From CAVSJO01 sp963728445 (GTDB lineage: Bacteria; Gemmatimonadota; Gemmatimonadetes; Longimicrobiales; RSA9), in assembly GCA_963728445.1 (NCBI GenBank), contig CAVSJO010000006.1, forward strand, positions 62,001 through 126,000: DNA of 64,000 nucleotides. The letters run 5' to 3'. Below the pieces are notes generated by a model that was not told where the DNA came from, ran no database searches, and saw only the letters and a list, made by a program, of their open reading frames with translations. Below, piece by piece: positions 49,453 to 57,208 of the stretch. How positions within the stretch are numbered: the first letter of the stretch is position 1; each line of letters opens with the position of its first letter. A program made the position numbers and the translations under genes.

Positions 49453-51165
49453 TCATCGCGTCTCCAGCGTCCGCAGCCGGTTCAGGAAAGCGGCGAGCTC
49501 GTGAGGGCGGAAGGCGGCGTAGTCGCCCACCGGCTCCGGGTCGATGGCGTCCACGGAGTCGGCGCCCAGCCGCTCCCCTACCGCCGCCGCAACCTGCGCG
49601 AGCGTCCGCTCGCCGTCGAGCAGCCCCTCCGAGACCGCCCGGTGCGCCGCCGTTGCCACCGCGACCGTCTGCGCCCGCTCCACGAGCTGCTCGACGGCCC
49701 CCAGGTCCACGTCCGTCCCTCCGAACCTCACCCGGTCGATGGCCGGGACCTTGATCCGGACCCGGCCCCGTTCCCGTGGGTCGACACCCTCCGGGCGCGG
49801 TCGCCTCGGCCGGGGACTCCGCCACGGACGCGGCGCGCCGGTCCGCTCGCTCGGCCGCTCCGACGCGATCTCTCGCGCCTCCGTGGTCGCGTCCGTCGGC
49901 AGGTACTCGCGCATGACGATCACCACGTCCGCCACGTCGAAGTAGTCGCCGGAGCCGCCTACGACGAGGATCGTGGAGACGCCGCTTCCGGCCAGCGCCT
50001 GCACGCGGTCGATGAACGGGGTGATGGGCTCCGCCTCGTCCGGGACCAGCGCCTGCATGCGAGCGTCCCGGATCATGAAGTTGGTGGCCGACGTGTCTTC
50101 GTCGAGGAGCAGACACGTGGTGCCGACCTCCAGGGCCTCGGCGATGGCGGCCGCCTGGGAGGTCGATCCGCTGGCGTTCTCGCTCTCGAACCGTTCCGTC
50201 GACGCACCGCCGGGGAGGTCCGCGATGAAGCCGGAGATGTCCGTGCCCGCCACGCGGCGGCCGTCTTCCGCACGGATCTTCACGGCGTCGGCCGCGCACA
50301 CGACCCGCTCCCGGCCGTCGCCGGGGACGTGGTCGTAGATCCCGTTCTGGAGCGCCGTGAGCAGCGTGCTCTTCCCGTGGTACCCGCCGCCGGCGATGAG
50401 CGTGACACCCCGGGGAACTCCCATTCCCGTCACGGGACCGGCGTGGGGCGCCTGCAGCGTTACGCGCAGGGACGCGGGAGATCGGAACGCGCGCGCGTGG
50501 TCGCGGTCGAGGGGCCGGTCGTCGGCGCCGGTCCGCCGGGGCAGCAGGGCTCCGTCCGCCACGAACGCGACCAGCCCGGCGGGGTCCAGGGCTGCCCGGA
50601 GCGCAACGGCGTCCTCGACGCTCTCCACGTGTGCGCGCAGGCCTCCCTCGTCGACGGCCGCCCAGGGCAGCGCCTCGCGGATCGCGGCCGGGGCGTCTTT
50701 CAGGAGCAGCGTCGCCGCCTGCTTCCCCAGGATGCGGCGCCCCCGGGCGGGCAGGCCGGCCCGGAACCGGGCCTCCACGGCGCCATCGGGCGAGACCCGC
50801 AGGCTCGTGCGCTCGAGGACCTGCTGCCCGGGCAGGAGGATCGTGAGCTCGCCGCTCCGGCCGGAGCCGGTCCGTCCCGAGCGGCGCCGGAGCGAGGCGG
50901 CCAGCGCGCGGTTCAGGAAGTCCGCACAGGCGCGACGGCGGTCCTCGGTCGCCCGGAGGTCGTCGGGCAGGCCTGCCTGCGCGGGGGTGAGCTGCGCCCG
51001 CATGCGACTCGGTCGTGCGAAGGGGTCGCCCTGGACGTAGTCGAGGACGAGGGTGAAGTCCCCGGCGTCGTAGCTCCCCTTGACCGACTTGTAGGCGCCG
51101 TACGGACTGCCGTCCAGATCGCGCAGGCGATCGCGCAGGGATTCCAGCGGCGGTGGAGCGGTCAT
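49453..51165 (-). CDS. predicted ATPase of the ABC class (COG3044 type)
   Basis: 570 residues. An N-terminal domain (LESLRDRLRDLDGSPYGAYK) precedes the nucleotide-binding core with Walker A GGGYHGKSTLL near 260, a signature-like ASGSTSQ near 335 and Walker B CLLLDEDTSATN near 355. No membrane segments are seen. Family members are widespread and functionally unknown. The gene lies exactly between two parS sites, so it is probably covered by spread ParB. It precedes and is coupled to the acylphosphatase gene. Confidence 0.88.
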   Translation of the reverse strand: MTAPPPLESLRDRLRDLDGSPYGAYKSVKGSYDAGDFTLVLDYVQGDPFARPSRMRAQLTPAQAGLPDDLRATEDRRRACADFLNRALAASLRRRSGRTGSGRSGELTILLPGQQVLERTSLRVSPDGAVEARFRAGLPARGRRILGKQAATLLLKDAPAAIREALPWAAVDEGGLRAHVESVEDAVALRAALDPAGLVAFVADGALLPRRTGADDRPLDRDHARAFRSPASLRVTLQAPHAGPVTGMGVPRGVTLIAGGGYHGKSTLLTALQNGIYDHVPGDGRERVVCAADAVKIRAEDGRRVAGTDISGFIADLPGGASTERFESENASGSTSQAAAIAEALEVGTTCLLLDEDTSATNFMIRDARMQALVPDEAEPITPFIDRVQALAGSGVSTILVVGGSGDYFDVADVVIVMREYLPTDATTEAREIASERPSERTGAPRPWRSPRPRRPRPEGVDPRERGRVRIKVPAIDRVRFGGTDVDLGAVEQLVERAQTVAVATAAHRAVSEGLLDGERTLAQVAAAVGERLGADSVDAIDPEPVGDYAAFRPHELAAFLNRLRTLETR

Positions 51166-51228
51166 GGGTCTCCGTTTTCAAAGTCCGGTTCGGCGCCGCA
51201 CCGGCCGCAGGTTCCGAGCCGAGACACG

Positions 51229-51244
51229 TGTTTCACGTGAAACA
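51229..51244. promoter_or_regulatory. parS: parS site 2 (perfect)
   Basis: A second exact TGTTTCACGTGAAACA, 76 bp upstream of the parA start and 63 bp upstream of the ATPase start, in the divergent intergenic region. ParB bound here could load onto the origin and also affect parAB transcription. Confidence 0.97.
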
Positions 51245-51256
51245 TCGGCCGCGCGC

Positions 51257-51285
51257 TTTCCCGCGGCGGCCCGCGCGGGTATATT
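51257..51285 (+). promoter_or_regulatory. possible parAB promoter
   Basis: TATATT (51280-51285) is a five-of-six -10 match with TTTCCC 17 bases upstream as a weak -35. It lies 12 bp after parS site 2, so ParB could interfere with it. The start would be about 28 bases before the parA ATG. Confidence 0.4.
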
Positions 51286-51319
51286 CGCGGCGGGAGCGTA
51301 ACCCCTTCGGCAGGATGGC

Positions 51320-52174
51320 ATGTCCCGCGTCATAGCGATCGCCAATCAGAAGGGCGGGGTCGGCAAGACGACCACCGCCATCAACCTCGGTGCATGCCTC
51401 GCAGTCGCCGAGAAACGCACGCTCGTCATCGACATGGACCCGCAGGGCAACGCATCGAGCGGGCTCGGCATCGACAAGGAGGCGGCCGCTTCCGTCTACG
51501 ACGTCCTCGTCGACGGCGTGCCGCTCTCGGAGGCGATGCTCCGGGAGGTGCAGTTTCCCTTCCTGGACGTCGTCCCCTCCTCCCGTGACCTGGTGGGGGC
51601 CGAGGTCGAGCTCGTCGCCCGGGAGGAGCGGGAGATGGCCCTCCGGAACGCACTGCGGGAGGTGCGGGACGACTACGAGTACGTCCTCGTCGACTGCCCG
51701 CCGTCGCTGGGCCTGCTCACGCTGAACACGCTGGCCGCCGCCGACGCGGTGCTCATTCCGATCCAGTGCGAGTTCTATGCCCTCGAAGGTCTGTCCCAGC
51801 TCCTCAACACCGTCCGGCTCGTGCAGCGTAACCTCAATCCACGTTTGCAGATAGACGGCGTCCTCCTGACGATGTACGATAAGCGGCTGAACCTCTCGCG
51901 TCAGGTCGCCGAGGAAGCGAAGGAGTACTTCGGGAGCCGCGTCTACAAGACCGCGATCCCGCGCAACGTGCGCCTGGCCGAAGCCCCGAGCTTCGGAAAG
52001 CCGATCGTGCTCTACGACATTCTCTCCGCCGGCGCGCAGAGCTACCTCGCCCTGGCCCGGGAGGTCATCGCGCGCTCCCGGTCACGCCCGGCGGGAGGCG
52101 CGGAGCCGCTGCCCACGGCCCGGGGCACGGGCGATGCGACGCCCGGCGACGCCGACCACGCGGGGGAGGACTGA
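51320..52174 (+). CDS. parA: chromosome partitioning ATPase ParA (Soj)
   Basis: 284 residues. The deviant Walker A KGGVGKTTT, IDMDPQGNASSGLG and VDCPPSLGLLTLN identify the ParA/Soj family, without an N-terminal HTH, as for chromosomal types. It drives origin segregation with ParB. ATG at 51320 begins the fold directly. Three bases separate it from parB. Confidence 0.97.
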   Translation: MSRVIAIANQKGGVGKTTTAINLGACLAVAEKRTLVIDMDPQGNASSGLGIDKEAAASVYDVLVDGVPLSEAMLREVQFPFLDVVPSSRDLVGAEVELVAREEREMALRNALREVRDDYEYVLVDCPPSLGLLTLNTLAAADAVLIPIQCEFYALEGLSQLLNTVRLVQRNLNPRLQIDGVLLTMYDKRLNLSRQVAEEAKEYFGSRVYKTAIPRNVRLAEAPSFGKPIVLYDILSAGAQSYLALAREVIARSRSRPAGGAEPLPTARGTGDATPGDADHAGED

Positions 52175-52177
52175 GCC

Positions 52178-53086
52178 ATGGCGAAGCGTGACCGGCTCGG
52201 GAGAGGGCTCGGGGCCCTTCTGGGGGAGTACCTCGGGGAGGAGCGGATCGACGGCGTAGAGGTCCGCGAGGTTCCCCTCGGCTCCATCACGCCCAACCCC
52301 TTCCAGCCCCGGCGGGAGTTCGAGGAGGGGGAGCTGGCGGACCTGACCGAGTCGATCCGCGAGAACGGCCTGCTCCAGCCCATCGTGCTGCGGCCGGCGT
52401 CCGACGGCAGCGACGCCCTGTGGGAGCTGGTCGCCGGCGAGCGCAGGTGGCGGGCCGTTACGCGCCTGGGCTGGAAGCACGTCCCCGCCATCATCCGGGA
52501 GGTCGACGACCGGACGCTGCTGGTGCTGTCGCTCGTCGAAAACATCCAGCGGGCGCAGCTCTCCCCTCTGGAGGAGGCGGAGGCGTACCGCCGGCTGGCC
52601 GACGAGTTCGGTCTTTCACAGGCGGAGATCGCCGACACCGTCGGCCGCGATCGCTCGACGGTGGCGAACACGCTCCGGCTTCTCCAGCTTCCGGCCTCGG
52701 TGCGCAGGATGCTGTCGACGGGAGATCTCACGGCGGGTCACGCCCGGGCGCTCCTCGGGCTGGCTGGCGACGCGCGTCTGGCGGACCTCGCCCGCCGTGC
52801 CGTCGAGGAGGAGTGGAGCGTTCGCCATACGGAGGCCCGGGTGAAGGCGGCCCGGGGCGAACAGAAGCCGAAGAAACGCAAGCGGCGCCGGGGTGCGAAT
52901 CCGGAGCGGGACGCGGCCGAGCGCCGGCTGGAGGAGGTCCTGCAGCGACAGTTCGGCGCGGAGGTACGGATCCGGCGCGGCAGGGGCAGCAGCGGTCGAG
53001 TGGAGCTGCCGTTCCTGGACGAGGAGGACTTCGCGCGGCTGTTCGAGCTCCTGACCGACCGGTCGGTCGAGGAGACCGTCTCCTGA
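52178..53086 (+). CDS. parB: chromosome partitioning protein ParB (Spo0J)
   Basis: 302 residues. An N-terminal GLGALLGEY tail (ParA-interaction), SITPNPFQPRREFEEGELAD, the CTP-binding ELVAGERRWRA box, the HTH with LSQAEIADTVGRDRSTVANT and a C-terminal dimerisation helix are in order. It loads at parS. The stop overlaps the next ATG by one base, coupling it to the M23 peptidase. Confidence 0.97.
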   Translation: MAKRDRLGRGLGALLGEYLGEERIDGVEVREVPLGSITPNPFQPRREFEEGELADLTESIRENGLLQPIVLRPASDGSDALWELVAGERRWRAVTRLGWKHVPAIIREVDDRTLLVLSLVENIQRAQLSPLEEAEAYRRLADEFGLSQAEIADTVGRDRSTVANTLRLLQLPASVRRMLSTGDLTAGHARALLGLAGDARLADLARRAVEEEWSVRHTEARVKAARGEQKPKKRKRRRGANPERDAAERRLEEVLQRQFGAEVRIRRGRGSSGRVELPFLDEEDFARLFELLTDRSVEETVS

Positions 53087-53979
53087 TGGATACACGGCGG
53101 CTCACCGTCATCATCGTGCCCGACGGCGACCCGGAGACGCGGACGTACCGCGTCCCGTACGGCCGCGTCAAGCTGGCGCTGGGCGTCGCTGCGGTGGTAG
53201 TGGTGGTGTTCGTCGTCATGGCTGCGTCCTGGTGGTTCGTGGCGGCGCAGGCGGCGCGCGTGCCGGGGCTGGAGCGGCAGGTGAGCGAGCTGGAGGCGGA
53301 GCGACAGAAGGTGGCGGAGCTGGCCCGCACCCTGTCGGAGGTCGAGGCGCAGTACGAGCGCGTGCGTACGATGCTGGGGGCGGACGCGGCGGGCGGGACG
53401 GATGCCCGGGGACGTCCGCTGCTGCCTCCGCTGGTGCCGGGCGCCGACAGCGCCGGGTCGCGCGACGGCGGCGGCGGAGCGGCACCGAGACCGCGGGACG
53501 ACGGGGCCGCGCTGACGCCGGAGGCGGGCGGCGGGCCCGGGACCGGCCCTCTGGCGGGAGGCGGTCCGCGGCTGGATGGCTGGCCTCTGGCGGCTCCGGG
53601 GTTCGTGACGCGCGCTCTCACCGGAGCCGGCGCGCGCCCCGGCTCCGACGGGGACGGGAGCCGTGGAGGCGATCACCCGGGCATCGACATCGCCGTGCCT
53701 GCCGACACCTATGTGCGGGCCGTGGGCGCGGGAACGGTGCTCGAGGCGGACAGCGACGACGTGTACGGTGACTACGTGCTTCTCGACCATGGCGGGGGCC
53801 TGCAAACCCTCTACGGCCACGCCTCCCGTCTCTTCGTGCGCGCCGGAGAACGCGTCGAGGCGCACCAGGTGATCGCCCTGTCGGGCTCGACGGGACGGTC
53901 CACCGCACCCCATCTTCATTTTGAGGTACGCCGGAACGGCCGGCCCGTCGACCCCATGAATTTCGTCAGCCGGCCCTGA
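53086..53979 (+). CDS. M23 peptidoglycan metallopeptidase, membrane-anchored
   Basis: 297 residues. A single membrane helix (LGVAAVVVVVFVVMAASWWFV), a short coiled coil (VPGLERQVSELEAERQKVAE) and a Gly/Ala/Pro linker precede the lysostaphin-like domain with zinc ligands in HPGIDIAV and HLHFEVRR, plus YGHAS. It cleaves peptidoglycan crosslinks in the periplasm. The coupling to parB and the following bactofilin gene suggests that wall remodelling is tied to the origin-region operon. Confidence 0.93.
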   Translation: MDTRRLTVIIVPDGDPETRTYRVPYGRVKLALGVAAVVVVVFVVMAASWWFVAAQAARVPGLERQVSELEAERQKVAELARTLSEVEAQYERVRTMLGADAAGGTDARGRPLLPPLVPGADSAGSRDGGGGAAPRPRDDGAALTPEAGGGPGTGPLAGGGPRLDGWPLAAPGFVTRALTGAGARPGSDGDGSRGGDHPGIDIAVPADTYVRAVGAGTVLEADSDDVYGDYVLLDHGGGLQTLYGHASRLFVRAGERVEAHQVIALSGSTGRSTAPHLHFEVRRNGRPVDPMNFVSRP

Positions 53980-54012
53980 TCACCACCCAGCCCAGGGAAA
54001 GCGATTCGAGAC

Positions 54013-54462
54013 ATGTCCAAGGACAGGAACATCCAGCCGGCGACGCCGGGCAACGAGGGCGTCATCTCCATCATCGGCCCCGGGATGCGTGTGGTTGGCG
54101 ACTGCGAAACGGAGGGCACGATCCGCATCGAGGGAGCCGTGGAGGGGACCGTCCGCGCCGGCAAGGCCGTTGTGGTAGGCAAGGACGGCTCCGTCAACGG
54201 CGACATCGTCACGCAGGACGCCGTGATCGGCGGATCGGTGCGAGGCACCGTGGTGGCAGAGAGCCGGCTCGAGCTGCAGGCCACCTGCGTGGTGGACGGG
54301 GAGATCCACGCCCGCCGCATCAAGCTCGACGAAGGGGGCAGGGTGAACGGCGGCGTCCACACGGGGGACGTCGAGCGCTCCGCTCTCCGCGGCGGCGCAC
54401 AGCGTCACCCGCAGGGGGCCGGCAACTCCAGGGAGCCGGCCCGGGAGGCCGCGTCGGCCTGA
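54013..54462 (+). CDS. bactofilin (polymer-forming cytoskeletal protein)
   Basis: 149 residues. A short disordered N-terminus precedes the bactofilin beta-helix, with hydrophobic repeats such as TIRIEGAVEGTVRAGKAVVV, SVNGDIVTQDAVIGGSVRG and EIHARRIKLDEGGRVNGGVH. Bactofilins form filaments that scaffold wall enzymes. It lies 33 bp after an M23 peptidase gene, the partner type seen in other bacteria where the pair sets cell shape. Confidence 0.95.
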   Translation: MSKDRNIQPATPGNEGVISIIGPGMRVVGDCETEGTIRIEGAVEGTVRAGKAVVVGKDGSVNGDIVTQDAVIGGSVRGTVVAESRLELQATCVVDGEIHARRIKLDEGGRVNGGVHTGDVERSALRGGAQRHPQGAGNSREPAREAASA

Positions 54463-54649
54463 GGTCGTTCGGCGGCTTTCCACCGGTGGAGTTCGGGAAA
54501 ATTACGGGATTTTCTCAACATTCTGTGGAATTCTCCGAAGTGCCTGCCAGAACTTGGTTTAGCACGTTTTGTCGTGGCTCTCCAGGGCTTCCGGGCGAGA
54601 ATTCGGTGATGTTTTCCACACGGGGACGGGAAAGCGGGGTGGGAGCGCC
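54463..54649. other. AT-rich intergenic segment with DnaA-box-like sites
   Basis: 187 bp between bactofilin and the Nif3-like gene. About 54495-54560 is close to 60 % A+T in otherwise GC-rich DNA. TTTTCCACA (54612-54620) is one base from TTATCCACA, with CTGTGGAAT near 54521 as a weaker match. It may hold the promoter of the next gene or a secondary DnaA-binding cluster. No open frame. Confidence 0.4.
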
Positions 54650-55402
54650 ATGAAGCTGCGTGAGGTCGCCGAGTACCTGGACGCGTACCTTCGCGTCGAC
54701 GCGGTGCCGGATGCGCCCGTCGCGCTGAACGGGCTGCAGCTGGAGAACGGCGGGACCGTGACGCGCGTGGCGGCAGCGGTGGACGCAAGCGAAGCCGCCG
54801 CGCTGGCGGCCGTGGAGCGGGGATGCGATCTGCTCCTGGTCCACCACGGCCTCTTCTGGGACGGCAACCGGCCGGTGACGGGGCGGCGCTATCGAAAGCT
54901 GAAGCCGCTCATGGACGCCGGCGTCGCCGTCTACAGCGCGCATATTCCGCTTGACCTGCACCCGGAGGTGGGCAACAACGTGGTGCTGGCGCGGGAGCTG
55001 GGAATCGAGCTGGAGGGCACGTTCGGAGAGGAGTACGGAGTCGACCTCGGCGTGTGGGGGCGGCTCGAGGTGCGTCGCGAGGTGCTGGCGGCCCGACTGG
55101 ACGAATGCCTGGGGGGACCCGTCCGGATGCTGGCGGGCGGCCCGGAGCGGCTGGCGCGGGTGGGTGTCGTGACGGGCGCCGCCGGAAGCATGATCGGGGA
55201 CGCGATCGCCGCGGGCCTCGACGGCTTCGTCACGGGCGAGGGCCGCCATCACTCGTTCTTCGACGCCATGGAGGGCGGGATCAACGTCTACTACGGCGGA
55301 CACTACGCCACGGAGACGTGGGGCGTGCGTGCGCTGGCCGCGCATCTGGAGGAGCGCTTCGGTCTGCCCTGGGAGTTCCTGAGCCTGCCGACGGGCATGT
55401 AG
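54650..55402 (+). CDS. Nif3-like dinuclear metal centre protein
   Basis: 250 residues. LLLVHHGLFWDGNRPV supplies the paired His ligands near 65, with HIPLDLHPEVGNN and the C-terminal GEGRHHSFFDA and GGHYATETWGV supplying further ligands. The NIF3/YbgI family forms hexamers with a di-metal site; the reaction is unsettled. ATG at 54650 has GGGAG four bases upstream. It converges on the M28 peptidase gene 15 bp away. Confidence 0.94.
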   Translation: MKLREVAEYLDAYLRVDAVPDAPVALNGLQLENGGTVTRVAAAVDASEAAALAAVERGCDLLLVHHGLFWDGNRPVTGRRYRKLKPLMDAGVAVYSAHIPLDLHPEVGNNVVLARELGIELEGTFGEEYGVDLGVWGRLEVRREVLAARLDECLGGPVRMLAGGPERLARVGVVTGAAGSMIGDAIAAGLDGFVTGEGRHHSFFDAMEGGINVYYGGHYATETWGVRALAAHLEERFGLPWEFLSLPTGM

Positions 55403-55417
55403 GCGACGTCGCCCGTC

Positions 55418-57076
55418 TCAGCGGCCGGCGTGCGGCGAAGCCGCGGTGTCGGGTCGGGCCCCGGGATACCATTCCGGGGCCTTCGCGCTGTCGGCGACGT
55501 CGAGGCCCACGAGGAAGGCGAGACGGGCCTGCTGGACGGCGCCCTCGAAGGTCATGTCGGGGCGCAGCTCGTCAGACGGCTGGTGATAGTGCCGGGCGTC
55601 GTATTCCTGCAGGAGCTGGCGACCCCAGCCGAGGGGTCGGTCCCGGAAATCGAGGCCGTGGGCGATGGACATGGCCGGAACTCCTTCCCGGGCGAAGGGG
55701 AACTGGTCGAGGCGGAAGAACAGGCCGCGCTCGGGGGCCCGGTCGGATCCGGCCTTCATGCCCAGCTGCCGGGCTCGGCGCGCCACGACCGGTCCGAGGG
55801 AGGAGCGTTCCATACCGATGGCGTCGACGTCGTCGGTCCGCCCCCACGGATTGGCCCCGTCGACGTTCAGCTCGGCGACGGTCCGGTCGAGGGGCACGAC
55901 GGGATGGCGCACGTAATACTCCGCGCCCAGGGTCCCGGCCTCCTCGGCCGTTGTGGCTATGAAAAGGATGGAGCGGCGGGGCGCCGGATCGAGGGTGCCG
56001 AACGCCCGGGCGACCTCCAGGAGCAGGGCCACCCCGGACGCGTTGTCGTACGCGCCGTTGTAGATGGAGTCCCCGTCGACGGGTGTGCCGACGCCCAGGT
56101 GGTCGTAGTGCGCGGTGTAGGTGACGACCTGGGAGGCGAGGGACGGGGAGCGCCCGTTCAGGACGCCGACGACGTTGGCGGACTCGAGGCGTCGCGCGCG
56201 GACCGGGATGCGACAGTGTACGGTGATGCCGGTCCGGACCGGATGGAAGTCCGGGCGGGCGGCCTGGACGTAGAGCTCGTCGAGGTCGAGGTCGGCGAGG
56301 GCAAGGACCCCGCGGGCGAAGGACCACTGCACCCAGCCGCGCAGCGGCGCGTTCCGCGGCGTCGCGCCGTCGCCTCGAAGGAAGAGCCGCTCGCCGCTCC
56401 AGGAGGAGCGGACGACGCTCCACGCGTAGCCGGCCGCGTCGGGAGAGTGGACGATGAGCACGCCGGCGGCGCCGAGACGCTCGGCCTCCTCGAGCTTGTA
56501 CGTCCAGCGGCCGTAATAGGTGAGGGCCGTGCCGTCGAACCGGTCCGGGTCGTCGGGCGGTGCGGGCGGCTCGTTCACCAGGACCAGCAGGACCTTTCCG
56601 CGGACGTCGGCCCCCTTGAAGTCGTCCCACCCCTCACTCGAGGAACGGATGCCGTAGCCGGCGAAGACGAGCTCCGCGTCGACCGCGGCGGCGGTGTCGA
56701 AGGGGGTCCAGACGACGGCGTCGTCGCCGTAAACGGCCCCGACGGCCCCGTCCCCTCGGGTGAAGCCGAGGCGAACGCGCGAGGTGTCGGGGGTGACGCC
56801 CAGCAGGGGAACGCGCTGGAACCACGATTCGCCGGCCGGACGCAGACCCGCGCGCAGCATCTCGCTGGCGATGTACTCGGCCGCGACGCGGCCGCCGGGC
56901 GTACCCGGGGCCCTTCCGCGCAGCGCGTCGCTGGCGAGGAAGCGGACGTGGGCGATGAACTCGGTGGGCGTGATGACGGCGAGCGCGCGCTCCACGGGCC
57001 CGCTCTGGGCGAAGCCGAGGAATGCAGCGACGCAGAAGACCGCGAGCGCCCGGGCACGCTTGCGTTGACGCGTCAT
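55418..57076 (-). CDS. M28 family zinc aminopeptidase, secreted
   Basis: 552 residues. A signal peptide (AVFCVAAFLGFAQSG) is followed by a PA-like insert (about 90-250) and the M28 domain with co-catalytic zinc ligands: His in AHYDHLG, bridging Asp in AYDNASG, Glu-Glu in TTAEEAGTLGAEYY, Asp in ELNVDGAN and His in HYHQPSDE. It releases N-terminal residues outside the cytoplasm. ATG at 57076 begins the signal peptide. It is divergent from the M14 pair. Confidence 0.93.
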   Translation of the reverse strand: MTRQRKRARALAVFCVAAFLGFAQSGPVERALAVITPTEFIAHVRFLASDALRGRAPGTPGGRVAAEYIASEMLRAGLRPAGESWFQRVPLLGVTPDTSRVRLGFTRGDGAVGAVYGDDAVVWTPFDTAAAVDAELVFAGYGIRSSSEGWDDFKGADVRGKVLLVLVNEPPAPPDDPDRFDGTALTYYGRWTYKLEEAERLGAAGVLIVHSPDAAGYAWSVVRSSWSGERLFLRGDGATPRNAPLRGWVQWSFARGVLALADLDLDELYVQAARPDFHPVRTGITVHCRIPVRARRLESANVVGVLNGRSPSLASQVVTYTAHYDHLGVGTPVDGDSIYNGAYDNASGVALLLEVARAFGTLDPAPRRSILFIATTAEEAGTLGAEYYVRHPVVPLDRTVAELNVDGANPWGRTDDVDAIGMERSSLGPVVARRARQLGMKAGSDRAPERGLFFRLDQFPFAREGVPAMSIAHGLDFRDRPLGWGRQLLQEYDARHYHQPSDELRPDMTFEGAVQQARLAFLVGLDVADSAKAPEWYPGARPDTAASPHAGR

Positions 57077-57208
57077 GGGCCTGAATCTACGCGAATCCCG
57101 TCGCGGCGCGAGAAGGGCGCGCTCGCGGTGGCCCGGCCCGCCCGGCCGTGTTATTCTGCGGCCATCCAGCCCACGACCCCCGCACGATTCGACCACAAGG
57201 AGCGGACG

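Noticed and set aside
57152..57157. TATTCT-like elements upstream of several genes (also 28868-28873) as firm promoters
   Set aside because: Only four of six matches and no recognisable -35, so not listed as promoters.
55430..57207. Plus-strand open frame running into the M14 copy 1 gene, antisense to the M28 peptidase
   Set aside because: It lies opposite a gene with complete zinc ligands and has no signal or domain of its own. The M14 signal peptide and ribosome binding site are at 57209.
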